Below are positions 12,430 to 24,400 of a DNA stretch of 64,000 nucleotides, one piece after another. The translations under genes were made by a program, and so were the position numbers. The notes beneath the pieces are model-generated. The model ran no database searches, was not told the origin of the DNA, and saw only the letters and a list, made by a program, of their open reading frames with translations. Source of the DNA: Epichloe hybrida (Eukaryota; Ascomycota; Sordariomycetes; Hypocreales; Clavicipitaceae); NCBI GenBank assembly GCA_019022495.1, contig JAFEKR010000012.1, positions 1,116,001 through 1,180,000 of the forward strand, written 5' to 3'. Each line of letters starts with the position of its first letter. The stretch's first letter is position 1.

Positions 12430-15400
12430 CCTAATGAAAAGGCCTAGATAACGGTTTCGTTAGACTATCTGCAGGCATTGACTTTATATCTAGATATTCG
12501 ATCTTAGCTAAACCCTCTAAAACCTATTACCTAATATAGTTAAACTTAAGCAAGGTATGCTTTGTATAGCTATGTAAGGCAGGGTTATAGGCAGTGGTTA
12601 TAGCGCCTTAATTATCGCAATATATCTGGATAGGGGGAGAAATAGGGGTTTTTAGCTCCTTAAATAAGCCTTAAAGCCACTATAGCTCCCAGAAAGTCTC
12701 GCAGATAGCGTTAGCTTTAGCTTCTAATGTTAATAGAGCTATTGTACTAGCTTTCTTTAATTTCTAGCTAATAGGTCCACTAGCTAGCTTAAATAGATAA
12801 GCATAGGTTAATTTAGAGGTCTTTTTATCCCCTGTAAAATCACTGTCACAATAACCTATTAGGCTTTTGCTAGCTATACCTTTAGGGTCTCCCCTATAGA
12901 TTATAGCAAGGAATTTAGTCCCTAATAGGTACCTAAGCAAGTTTTTAGCTGCTTTTAGGTGCTTTATATAGGGCCTAGCTAGTGCTATAGATAGCTACTA
13001 AAGTGTAAAGGCCACGTCTAGCCTTATAAGTAACATTAGGTACATTATAGTCCCTATAATGCACTAATAGAGCTTAATTTCGCTAGCTATTAAAAGCTTA
13101 GTGGTTTGCGTAGCTAAAACGCCTAGCTAAAGAGGTATTCTAATAGGCTTACTATCTAGTATATTAAATTGATTTAAAGCCTCTAAGATATACTAAGATT
13201 AATGAATTTTCAGGACTCTATTAGGTCTATCTTATACGATTTAAACCCCTAAGAAGAATTCAGCTAGCCCCTTATCTTCTATTAGATAGACTTTATGAAG
13301 TTCCTTTTTAAGTCTTTGGATATAACGTAAATCCAGTCTAATTAGAAGACAATCATTCACATACGTGATAATAAAGGTTTTAGTGAAGGAATTATAGAAT
13401 ATAGCTAGGTTAGAAATTAGAGAGCTAAATCCTAGGGACTTTAGCACTGCAATTAGTGCTTATTGCCACTCCCTTAAGCTTTGTTTTAGGCTATATAAAG
13501 ACTTTTGTAATAAAATTACTTGATCTTTAGAGGGTTTATAGCTAAAACTTTTAGCTAATTTAGCTAATTTAGGATTTGCTTTAAGGAATTCAATAAATCC
13601 GTCTAGAATAACTATATAAATCTGTTGTTATAGCTTACTATTAAGAAAAGCTCCTATAAAATCAACCTATTTGATTTCCTAGTTATTCTAAGCTGCTAGG
13701 GCTAGTAAAATCCTCCAGCTAAGGGGAATGCTTGTGGCTGCAAAGGTCTCTAGATAATCTAGGCCTTTGATTTGCATAAATCCCTTAGCAACAAGTTAGG
13801 CCTTATATTTTAAAGGATTATTTTCTTTATCCTTTTTAAGCTTATAAACAAGCCTATTCTTTAGTACTTTTTAGCCCTTAGGTACTTAGTCTTTCCCTAT
13901 AAATTTAAAAGTACTAGCCTTTAGAAGCTGTTTGTATTCCTTATACATAGCTTCTATCTATTTATCCCTTTTAGGGCTAGATATAGCTTGCTTCTAGGTC
14001 TTAGGTTTAGGGCTATTAGGGTTGTTTTCCTTTAGCTTCTCCTATACCTTAAAGTAAATTTCTTTTATAAAATCTAGAGAAGAAGGGGAACTAATATTAA
14101 CATCCATAGGGTTAATATTAGGGTCGAAGTCAGTAATTTTATTAAAATCAAGGTCCGGAGTTAAAATCTGATTTCCTAGGGAAGTTATAGGCGTGGCCTC
14201 CTCTAAGGCCTCTGGAATCGGTTCCTTAGGGGGTTATACAAGCCCTATAGGGTGTTTTCTTAACCTATAGGGGGACCTCCTATGTTGTCTATAGGGTAAT
14301 CCTTTAAACCTTAATTTAGATCTTAATCTTCTAAATCATTTTCCCCCTCTAAAGGGTTATTCCCTATAGAAAGCCTAGGTAATCCTTTAGAGATAGGACC
14401 TATAGGCTCTATAATCTTAATAAAGCTAGTCTTTATAACTAGCCTTTTAGAGGGGATGTATACTAGGTAGGTGTTAGAACCTAGTGTAGCTAATAACCTT
14501 CTAGGGATAGTTCTAGCTGCTAACTTCTAGGCTTTAGGTTGTTTTTCTAGGGGGATTAGAATTTCACAGTGAGATCCTATGGCTCTAATACTGCTAATAT
14601 TAGTTATATAGGGCTGATTTAGCTCCCTAGCTAGCAGTTGTTTAGGGCTTTTATCCTTTGTGGTATTAGCAGTTATATTAACTAGGTTAATAACTGCAGG
14701 TAATATAAAACACTATAAATATAAGGGTAATTTTGCCCACTAGATAGTAGCCCTTAATCGATCTAGAATAGTACAAATTAAACGCTTTGCTAATCCATTT
14801 TGCTCATGGATATAGGGACTAGAAGTCGTAAATTTGATCCCTTTAGAATTTAACTAAGTTTAATAACTAGAATCGATTTCTTAGCCCCTATTAAAGTAAA
14901 GGTGCCTAGGATATTGACCTAGTTGATTTTTAAGCCCTCTAAAGAAGCCCTTAATAGCCCTATAAACAGTTAGGCCTTCCTTATTAGGTAATAAGAACAC
15001 CCACTTATATCTAGTTTTTTAATTAACTAGAAATAAGCAAATTGACTGTTTATTGTATAGTATAGGGCTAATTTTTAGCGTATCCCCCTCTATTTAATCT
15101 AGAGCTCTAGGGGGGTTAGGGATAGCTAATTTCCTAGGTCTTCTAACTACCTTAGATTGATCACAAGCTATACATTTAAAGTCTTTATCCTTAATTTTAG
15201 AAAAATCAGGGATTCCTTTAGTTATAAGGCTTATTTTCTTTAGCAAAGGAAGCCCTAGGTGCCCTAATTATACATGCCATAGGCTAGCTAGTTCTAGTAA
15301 CTTTTAATATTAAAGGTCTTTAGGGCCTGAATTAGGGTCTAGATTAGGGTCTAGATTAGGGCCCTCTCCATTAGTCCCCTGCTAGGCCCCTTAAGAACCA

Positions 15401-17340
15401 CAGGCCTCTTAGGGAGGTATTAGGGACCTTTTTCCTTCACTAAGGCCCTCTAACACCCCTAAATCTATATCTTTAGATTTATAAGGGACCTAGCCTAGGG
15501 CTATAGGCATTGGAGAAGGGACTAAATCCCCTAAATCATCCCGTACGATTTCTTCAATATCATCATCATTTTCGTCGATTTCGTCTAAATCAGAAGCCTA
15601 ATCCGGCTTTTTAGAGGGAATTTGAACCTCTATAGGGTAGCTAATCGGATAGCTATGACCCCTAAAGCTAGCATAGGTAAAAGGTCAGATATAATGAGAT
15701 TTTTTACAGGGCCCTTTATGTAACGTTAGCGTAGATTAGTTTTTAACGTAAAAGAAAAAACCATGTTTTTCTATATCTAGGGCAGCAATACAAGACCTAT
15801 CTTTAAGATAAAGATAGTTTTTTATAAAGTAACTGCTAGATATATAGTGAATAAGGCCACTAACTATATTAATATTAAGCTAAGGAAAATATAGAGCGTC
15901 CTTTAGCACTAAGGTCCTATATTTATTAGGTTTCTTTTAATATAAGACCTTAAAAACAGCACTACCGTGACCCTTAGGATAAATAGGGCTACCACTGGTT
16001 ATAATAGGGTTGGATTCCCCTTTCTTAAAAGGGGTATAATCCCTAAAGACCTCCCTAGAATTAACTATATGTATAGTCAAACCTGTATTATATAATAGGG
16101 CCTTTTTTATGTCTTTACTGTAATAATTAAAACCATTTAAGGTATTAATTTCTTGTTTTTCATTATCCGAATCACTAGAACTAGAATTAGAGCTACTATC
16201 GCTAGAGCTCTTATAGCTAGTCTTGTAATTGCTAGGTTTCTTGTACGGATTAAGTGCTCCGTTAGAAAGGTTGTAATTTCCTAGCATAAAAGAACCCTCT
16301 GTAAGTTCTTTAGTATCCTTTTTATCTAATTTTTAACCCTTTTGCTTCTTTTTCTTCTTATTAGAATTAGAAGAGCCCTTATTTTCTTTAGAGCCTTCTT
16401 TCTTCTTCTTCTAACCTTTAGAGTCCTTTTCCTTGTCTTTAGCACCCTTTTCTAGGTCTTTAGCCCTATAATTCAGGGCTTTGGCTACTGTAGATAACTT
16501 ATCCCTCTGTTCAGCTAGAAGGTCTGCCATTAGAAATTCAAGATTTAGGGCTTCTAGGGGGACCCCTATAGCCCTATTTATACGCATGCTAAATCGTTGC
16601 CTCTTAGCCCACTAAGGGAAGGTTGATTTTAGGGATTAAAGATATTAATTAACCTAATCTATAGGATCAATTAGGACCCCTAAAATCGATAATCTAGCTA
16701 GTAGATTATTAAGGACCACATTAAAGGCTTCTAAAGTCCCCTTATAACTATGAAAATTTAGGTTATAAAATTCAGAATATAGGGACCCCCTCTGGATTTT
16801 AACGCTATGTGAATATTGCCTAATAAGTAACTTATAGGCTTCTTTAGGTGATTTTTGCTAAGTTATAGTGGCTTAGGGGCCTTCTGTATAACTATCCCTT
16901 AGTAACATAAGGATAATAGCTTAGTTAGCGTCCCCTAGCACCCTAGAAATATCCGGATTATCTAGAAAATTAGGCATGCCTAAAGCTCTATATTGGATAG
17001 TTAGGGCTTGTTTCTATTGATTGAAATTTTCAGCTCCTTTAAGCTTAGTAGTCTTAGGGAAGCTATAAACCCTCTTATTAAATTCCTTAATAATTGAATT
17101 ATTAAAGGCAGCTTGTACAAAGCTAGATTTAGGTGCCTTATCTTAATAAATAGGCTGCTAAACTTACTGCTAACTAGTGGGCTTAGCAGCTTCCACACCC
17201 TCTATGCCTCTATTATTAATAGCTATAGTTAGAGCCTCTATCTTCTGTAATAATAGATTAATAGCATCTTGTTGCTTAATAACCTGCTCTTTTAGCTAAT
17301 TATTTAAAACCTCTTGCGCACTAAGAAGAGGCAGAAGGCC
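12430..17340 (-). pseudogene. B1 gag-pol polyprotein, RIP-damaged
   Basis: Read on the minus strand, gag runs roughly 17340-16290. A protease-like segment around 16110-16070 has NTG where DTG is expected. Integrase carries SPYIHEQNGLAKR (14782-14818). Reverse transcriptase has YVND (13344-13370) where active copies have YVDD. RNase H shows YCDSDFTGD near 12840 and ADSLTKPL (12448-12482). Stops replace glutamine and tryptophan codons throughout. The longest open pieces are 15937-16287 and 13241-13447. The two Asp-to-Asn changes are G-to-A on the coding strand, consistent with RIP. This is the best preserved pol in the window. Confidence 0.9.
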
Positions 17341-17359
17341 CCTAACCTTATTAATTAGT

Positions 17360-17655
17360 ATTTATCTTCTAATTTTATAGAAGGGAAGTCTTCTATTTAT
17401 ACTAAAATTCCTTTTTATAGAAGGGAAAAGCTTTTATCCGCGCTAAATTTCCTTTTTATAGAAGGGAAAAGCTTTTATTCTTGCTAAACTTCCTTTTTTA
17501 TAGAAGGGAATGCTTTTGTATTGCTTATGCGCTTCCTGTTTTATAGAAGGGAAGTCTTTTATAACTATAATAATTCCTTTTTTATAGAAGGGAATAGCTT
17601 CTATCTCACAGGTCCTTCCTATTTTATAGAAGGGAAGTCTTCTATAACTATACGT
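17360..17655. repeat. Leader tandem array with hairpin-like units in B1
   Basis: Seven or so units of roughly 30-60 bp share a core TTTTATAGAAGGGAA, usually preceded by TTCC so that each core is a short imperfect palindrome. The array lies between the primer-binding site and gag, in the untranslated leader. Element B2 has essentially one unit at the equivalent place (about 19197-19215). The minus-strand frame 17443-17664, which repeats FPFYKKG, is a by-product of the array and not a gene. Confidence 0.85.
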
Positions 17656-17705
17656 AAAGTGCACTAGAAAGAATTTTATAGTAATAGTCTAGGCTTATAA
17701 CCTAT

Positions 17706-18515
17706 TAAAATATAGGGAGCTAGTTACTAGCTAGCAATAGCTGTATAGGTGTAGCTTTACGGTTAGGGACTAGTAGAACTACCACGTTAAATATTTATTT
17801 AACGTAACATAAAGGAAGGTTTTAGCAGTTATTAACTAATAGAATTTAATCTAAATAACTTTTACAATATCTTATATACTAATATAATTGATTTTAGTGA
17901 CGTTATATAGGCAATGCAGCTATTGGATTAAGAGGCCTAGCTATTTAGCTAGATTAAAAAGATTTTCTTTCTCTTATATACTTACTAATTATATTAGTGA
18001 ATTTAGACCACTAAAGAGGTCTTACAGGCCACTTTTTATTTTCCGTAAAATTCATTTATATGTAAAATCCAAAAAATTAACTTACTACTATATAAACTAG
18101 TAACCTATTTGCACTAAATTTTAGTTTAAAAAATATTCCTATATTAAATAAAAGCCTTATCTTCTAGCTTTAATTTGCTATATGTAAGACTTTTATATAA
18201 CCTTTAGTTAAAGAGAAAATCACTATTAAAGATAGCTATAGGGTAACCTGCTTACGTTACCCTAGCTTACCGAATTACTAGTGGCGCTGCGGTTATAGCT
18301 ACGCTTGCAGCTATAACGCAATTAAAGAATTCACAATTGATTTAGATTAGTTATTCATATAGTTAGTCGTAGCTATTAATAGCTATAATGTAGCTATTAA
18401 CGCCTACCTTCGCGACTATTAACAGCTGCAGTGTAGCTATTAGGCTTACAATGTAAGCTAGTAATTAAAAGGTCCTTTAACTAGAAAAGGCTAAAAATAA
18501 GTCTTATTTTTAACA
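17706..18515 (-). repeat. 5' LTR of B1
   Basis: About 810 bp, partner of 11381-12187. Directly abuts an inverted partial copy of the same LTR (18516-19136), which makes a long palindrome-like junction. Confidence 0.9.
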
Positions 18516-20413
18516 ATAGCTATAAGCGTAGCTATAACCGCAGCGCCACTAGTAATTAGGTAAGCTAAGGTAATGTAAGCAGGTTACCCTGTACGCGGGT
18601 TACCCTATAGCTATCTTTAACAGCGATTTTCTCTTTAACTAGAGGTTATATAAAAGTCTTATATATAGTAAATTAAAGCTAGAAGACAGAGCTTTTATTT
18701 AATATAAGAATATTTTTTAAACTAAAATTTAGTGTATATAGGTTGCTAGTTTGTATAGTAGTAAGTTAATTTTTTAGATTTTATATATAAATAAATTTTG
18801 CGGAAAATGAAAAGTAGCCTATAAGACCTCTTTAGCGGTCTAGATTTACTAATACAGTTAGTGGGTATATAAGAGAAAGAAGATCTTTTTAATTTAGCTA
18901 GATAGCTAGGCCTCTTAATCTAATAGCTACATTGCCTATATAACGTCACTAAAATTAATTCTATTAGTATATAAGATATTATAAAAGTTATCTAGATTAA
19001 ATTCTATTAGTTAATAACTACTATAAACTTCTGTTACGTTACGTTAAATCTTTAATGTAGTAGTTCTATTAGTCCCTAACCGTAAAGCTACACCTATATA
19101 ACTATTACTAGCTAGTAACTAGCTCCTTATATTTTAATAGGTTATAAGCCTAGCCTATTACTATAAAATTCTTTCTAGTGCACTTTGCGTATAGTTATAG
19201 AAGACTTCCCTTCTATAAAAAGGAAGATAGATAATAAATCAAAGGGGAAAGGGGCCTTACTACCCCCTAATCCTAGTGCGTAAGAGGTTTTAAATAACTA
19301 GCTAAAAGAGCAAGCTATTAAGCAATAAGTAACTATTAATTTGCTATTAGAGAAGGTAAAGAACCTATCTATAGCTCTTACTAGTTATATAGAAGGTATA
19401 GAAGCTACTAAGCCTACTAGTTAAGAATAAGTTTAGTAGCCTATTAAAGAACCTAAATCTAGTTTTATATAAGTAGCCTTTAATAATTTAGTTATTAAGG
19501 AATTTAATAAGAGGGTTTATAGCTTCCCTAAGACTACTAAGCTTAAAGGAGCTAAAAATTTTAATTAATGGAAATAGGCCTTAGCTATCTAATTTAGAGC
19601 TTTAGGCATGCCTAATTTTCTAGATAATCTAGATATTTCTAGGATGCTAGGGGACGCTAACTAAGCTATTATCCTTATGTTACTAAGGGATAGTTATATA
19701 GAAGGCCCCTAAGCCGCTATAACTTAGCAAAAATCACCTAAAGAAGCCTATAATTTACTTATATAGTAGTATTTATATAGCGCTAAAATCCAGAGGGGTC
19801 CCTATATTATGAATTTTATAACCTAAATTTTCATGGTTTTAAGGGGACTTTAGAAGCCTTTAATATAGTCTTTAATAATCTACTAGCTAGATTATTAATT
19901 TTAGGGGTGCTAATTAATCCTATAGATTAGGTTAATTAATATCTTTAATCCCTAAAATTAACTTTCCCTTAGTAAGCTAAGAGGTAATAATTTAGCATAC
20001 ATATAAATAAGGCTATAGGGGCTCCCCTAGATGCCCTAAACCTTTAATTTTAATAGCAGACCTTCTAGCTAAACAGAGGGATAAGTTATCTATAGTATCT
20101 AAAGCCCTAAATTATAGGGCTAAAGACTAAGAAAAGGGTGCTAAAGATAAGGAAAAGGCGCCTAAAGGTTAGAAGAAGAAAAAAGAAGGCTTTAAAGAAA
20201 ATAAGGGCTTTTCTAATTCTAATAAGAAGAAAAAGAAGCAAAGGGTTAAAAATTAGATAAAAAGGATAATAAAGAACTTATAAAGGGTTCTTTTATGCTA
20301 GGGAATTATAACCTTTCTAATAGAGCCCTTAATCCATATAAGAAACCTAGCTCTTATAGGACTAGTTATAAGAGCTTTAGTAATAGTAGCTCTAATTTTA
20401 GCTCTAGTAATTC

Positions 20414-20702
20414 TGTGGCTTCCTTCGGACCTTCGGACGATAGATAGTCCGACCGTGGTCAAAGAGTGGAGTCACCGAAGGGATGCACACAATGCGATTA
20501 GATGCATCGCAAGCTACCCTGCTCTATTAGCAGTGGCACTACACTATAGCCTTACTTTTCCCCCTTTTTACTTACCTTCTCTCCTAGCTAGATTTCTCTC
20601 CTTCTCCCTCTTCTCTTCTCTCTTAGTTATTAGCTATTATTATTAACTTTATTAAATTTAACCTTATTACACTAGTGTAAACGTTCCTTAGTGAAACTAA
20701 CA
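20414..20702 (+). repeat. 5' LTR of element A
   Basis: 289 bp. The same LTR family is seen at 4496, 27045, 29153, 31332, 40283 and 55615. GC-rich first third, then a pyrimidine-rich middle. Confidence 0.93.
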
Positions 20703-21499
20703 CTAATTAGTGGTTAACTATAATTATAGATAAGTTAGGTATTATAAGAAGAGATATTTCTATAGATAACGCAGCCCCTTACCTCTTAAGCTAACCTAGA
20801 TAGGCTATTTAGGTAAAGAGGTATAACTACAGAGTGTGCTAAAGGAAGATAGACTAGAATCCTAGTTATAGGCTTATTAGACTTCTAAGGGATTAATCTA
20901 TTAACCCTTAGGCTTATAGGATATAACCTTATTATATTTATCTAGGATATTTAGTTAATTATTAATCTTATTGTCTATTATAAGAAAACTAACTAAATAA
21001 CCAAATCTATTGCTATAAGGCATTTTATTTAAACCTAATATTAAAAACAATCCTTAGCTAAGCTAGCTAACCTATATAACCTCCTTTTACACTCTCTTTA
21101 TAACCCCTTTTCTCTCTTTATAGCTTTTTGCGCCTTAGTGTTTTAAACATTAAGTTATTTCTGCTTTTATGCTATCTTTATAGCCTACTCTTCCCTCTTT
21201 TTACTATTTTTCCCTCTTTTATACTTTTTCTATTGTTTTTTGTTATTTCCCTCTGTTTATCCTATTAATCCTATTTATCCTATTTATCCTATTCTATTTA
21301 TCCTATTTATCCCACCCTGTTTATCCTATTTATCCTATTTACCCTGTTTTTCCTATTTTTCCTATTTTGCCTGTTTTTTAGATTTACCTAGTTTATCTCT
21401 CTTAATAAGCGTAGAAATTATACTATTATTATACTGCTATTTACTTTATTTAAATTATTTAAGAAAACTAAACCCTTCTTAAAAAAGGGATAGAATTAA

Positions 21500-24400
21500 A
21501 TATTAGACTATTAATAAGATAAACTCCTTGCCTTACTTTCTCTAATAATAAGATATTCTAAAAGCCTTTAGAAATAGCTTCTAAAAGACTAGAAAAGAAT
21601 AGTTTACTAAGGTAACTATAGCTATATTTATTTGCACTTATAAGATACTAGGAAGAGCTTACCTAGCTAAACCTAGAGGCTACTACGTAGCCTAAACTTA
21701 ATAATTAGATTATAAGGTTTATTTACACTAGTGAGCATTAAAATTAGTAAGGAGAAGACCTTTAGGAGAACTTTAAAGAAGATTTTAAAGGTTAGATAAA
21801 AGACATATTTAGGAAAGCTTCTAATAAGCTTATAAGAGAGCTATAAAACTCCCTATAAGATAATAATATTTATATTAGCTAAGGAGTAGGCCTTCCTATC
21901 CTAATAGCCCTTAAATATATGCTTTAAGAGATAATAATAACCCTGTAGTTAGGAAATAAGTTATAATCTCCTAAACCACCTTATACATAACCCTTATAAG
22001 CTACTGCCCTAAAGACCTTCCCTAATATTCCTTACCCTTAAAAGGAATAATCTTTATATTCTCTATAAGAACCCTTATAATAATCTTAATTATATTAGGA
22101 GTTTAACCCTTAATAGCTTGCTCTCCTTCCTTATTCCTTCCCTTTAGATAAATAAATTATAAAGAAAATATCTAAGCTTATAAAGATATATAAGAATAGT
22201 AACTACTATAGTAAGAAGCTATATAACTTCCTCTTGCTAAAACTTACGCTCTTTAAGAGTAAGTATAACTAGATTAACCTCCCTAAGTTATATTTTAGTA
22301 AAGCATTCCCTATTATATTAATAGGAGATACTAAATAGCACTTTCTTAATTACCTTACTAGTAAGAACCTCTTTTATAAAGAGATAATTATAAATATCTA
22401 TTAATAATTTAAAATAGAAAGTAATTAATAGTTCTATTACTATAAGTAAAGTAATATAACCCTTAAAAATATTATTATATAAAACCCTAATAAGAGTAAG
22501 CTTAAGTGCCTTAAGATTTTATTAACTACCTTAAAGAGAGTCTATAGAGGGCTATATCCCTCTAATATAGTGAATATAAAGCTCTATAAGCAGACCTTAA
22601 ACGCGGTCTCTAGTATCCCTAAATATTAGGTAGTAAAGTATATACACACGCTAGGCTTTAAGAACCTTACTAGTAACCTCTGTAAATTAATTATAATTAC
22701 AGAGAGTAGTGTAAGGAGTAACTAATACTACTAGTATTAAGATAAAGACCTATTAAAGGCAATGTTTATAGACTACTAATATAGCTAATAGAATTAAAGA
22801 GACTAAGGAAAAGAAGGTTATTATAGTAACTCTAAATAACCTAAGTAATGCTTTATTTATAGTAAGAGTAGCTACTAGTTATTAAACTATACTAATGCTA
22901 AACATTAGAAAGAGAAAGAGAGGTAGTAGGCTAGTAAGAACTATTATTTACCTCCTATAAAGAAAAAGTTTTAGGCATTCCTTGCTTTATTTAAAGGAAA
23001 TAATAGTAATAAGGAAAAGGAAAAAGAAGACTAGGAAACATAGCTTAAGGCCTTTACTTAGGACTAAGATAATAGTAATAATAATATTAAGAAGAAGCTA
23101 TTATTAAAGGCATAACTTAGCATTATATAATTCTTCTACGTAGGATTACAAACGATAGATAATATTAATATCCTTATAACGCTTAAGAATTAAGCTTTTT
23201 AACACACCTTACTTAAGTAAGAGCTATACCTTAAAGAGGCTTTTAATAAAGATAATTTAATCTATTATACCTCTAAAGGACACTATTTTAAAGAGATCTT
23301 TAGAGGAATTATACTAGATATAGGAGCCTTAGGCTAATTAACTACTAGTCTAGTATAAGCCAAAGCCTTACTAAGATTAATGCTATTATTAACAATTAAA
23401 CCCTATAACCTAGAAGTTATTTGCTTTAGTGCTAGATTAGCAATAACACGCGGTGTTATCTATATGCCTATAAAGCTTAGCTAAATTAACTTCTATGTCC
23501 TTAATACTACTATACCCTTTCTCTTTTCCCTTACTAATATAGATAAAATAAAGGTTAAGATTAATAACCTTACTAATATGTTAATTTAAAATAATAAGAC
23601 TATACTTATTATGCGTAAATAGGGCCACCCTTAGTGGCTTTTAGAGGCAAGAGAAACCACCGCTTTTTACCTATTAGAAGGAGAGATTTATTAACTTCAC
23701 TAAAGGTTTAGTTATCCCTTAATTTAATAGCTTATAAAGATTCTTTAATAAGCTAGTTATAATATTAAATGTTATATAATTAAGAAGCTAACTAAAGTCT
23801 ATTACTATTATTAGATAAATAGAAAAGCCCCTAGCTAGTTTAAATTCTCCCTTAAAGATAACTATAACTTTAACTATAAGATTATTATTAATATTATGCA
23901 GATTAATGGCTAGCTAGTCCTTTATATTATTAATTTAGTAACCTTATTTTAAGCGGCCTAATTCCTTAACCCTAAGAAGTAAAAAGCTTATAATATCTAG
24001 GATGTAATTAGAGAGTGCTAGATTAATATATATCTAGGCCCTTTAGACTGGATTATTCATAATGCTAGTAATAACTTTGCCTTAGCTAAATTTAGGCATT
24101 ATACTTGCTTAATATTAATTAATATTAATAAGATGCCTATTAAAGCCTATAATAGCATTAGAAAGGTTAAGAGATATTATAGACCTCTTTACTAGGCTTA
24201 TAATATTATTATAGACTTAATTAGCAAGGAAATTACTCCTAAGCAGTGACTCTAGATAGCTATTAAAGCTATTAATAACTTAGCAGGCCCTAATAGCCTT
24301 ATGCTAACCTTACTAGTCTTTAGAGCTTACCTATAGATAATAGATAAGTTACTACTAAGCGTCTTTATTATTTAATAAGCTAAAGTAATTTAGAAGGTAA

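Larger units (their letters stand above)
11381..18515 (-). mobile_element. Ty1/copia retrotransposon B1, both LTRs present
   Basis: A 7.1-kb element on the minus strand with direct LTRs of about 807-810 bp (11381-12187 and 17706-18515). In element orientation they begin TGTTAAAAAT and end TCTCA. A purine tract (minus-strand AAAGGGGG, 12188-12195) precedes the 3' LTR. A primer-binding site with the sense GGTTATAAGCC (17692-17702, minus strand) follows the 5' LTR and matches the anticodon region of initiator tRNA-Met apart from one RIP-like change. The flanking 5-mers differ (AGTAT and ATAGC), so the insertion ends have been rearranged. Domain order is gag, protease, integrase, reverse transcriptase, RNase H. 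Confidence 0.92.
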
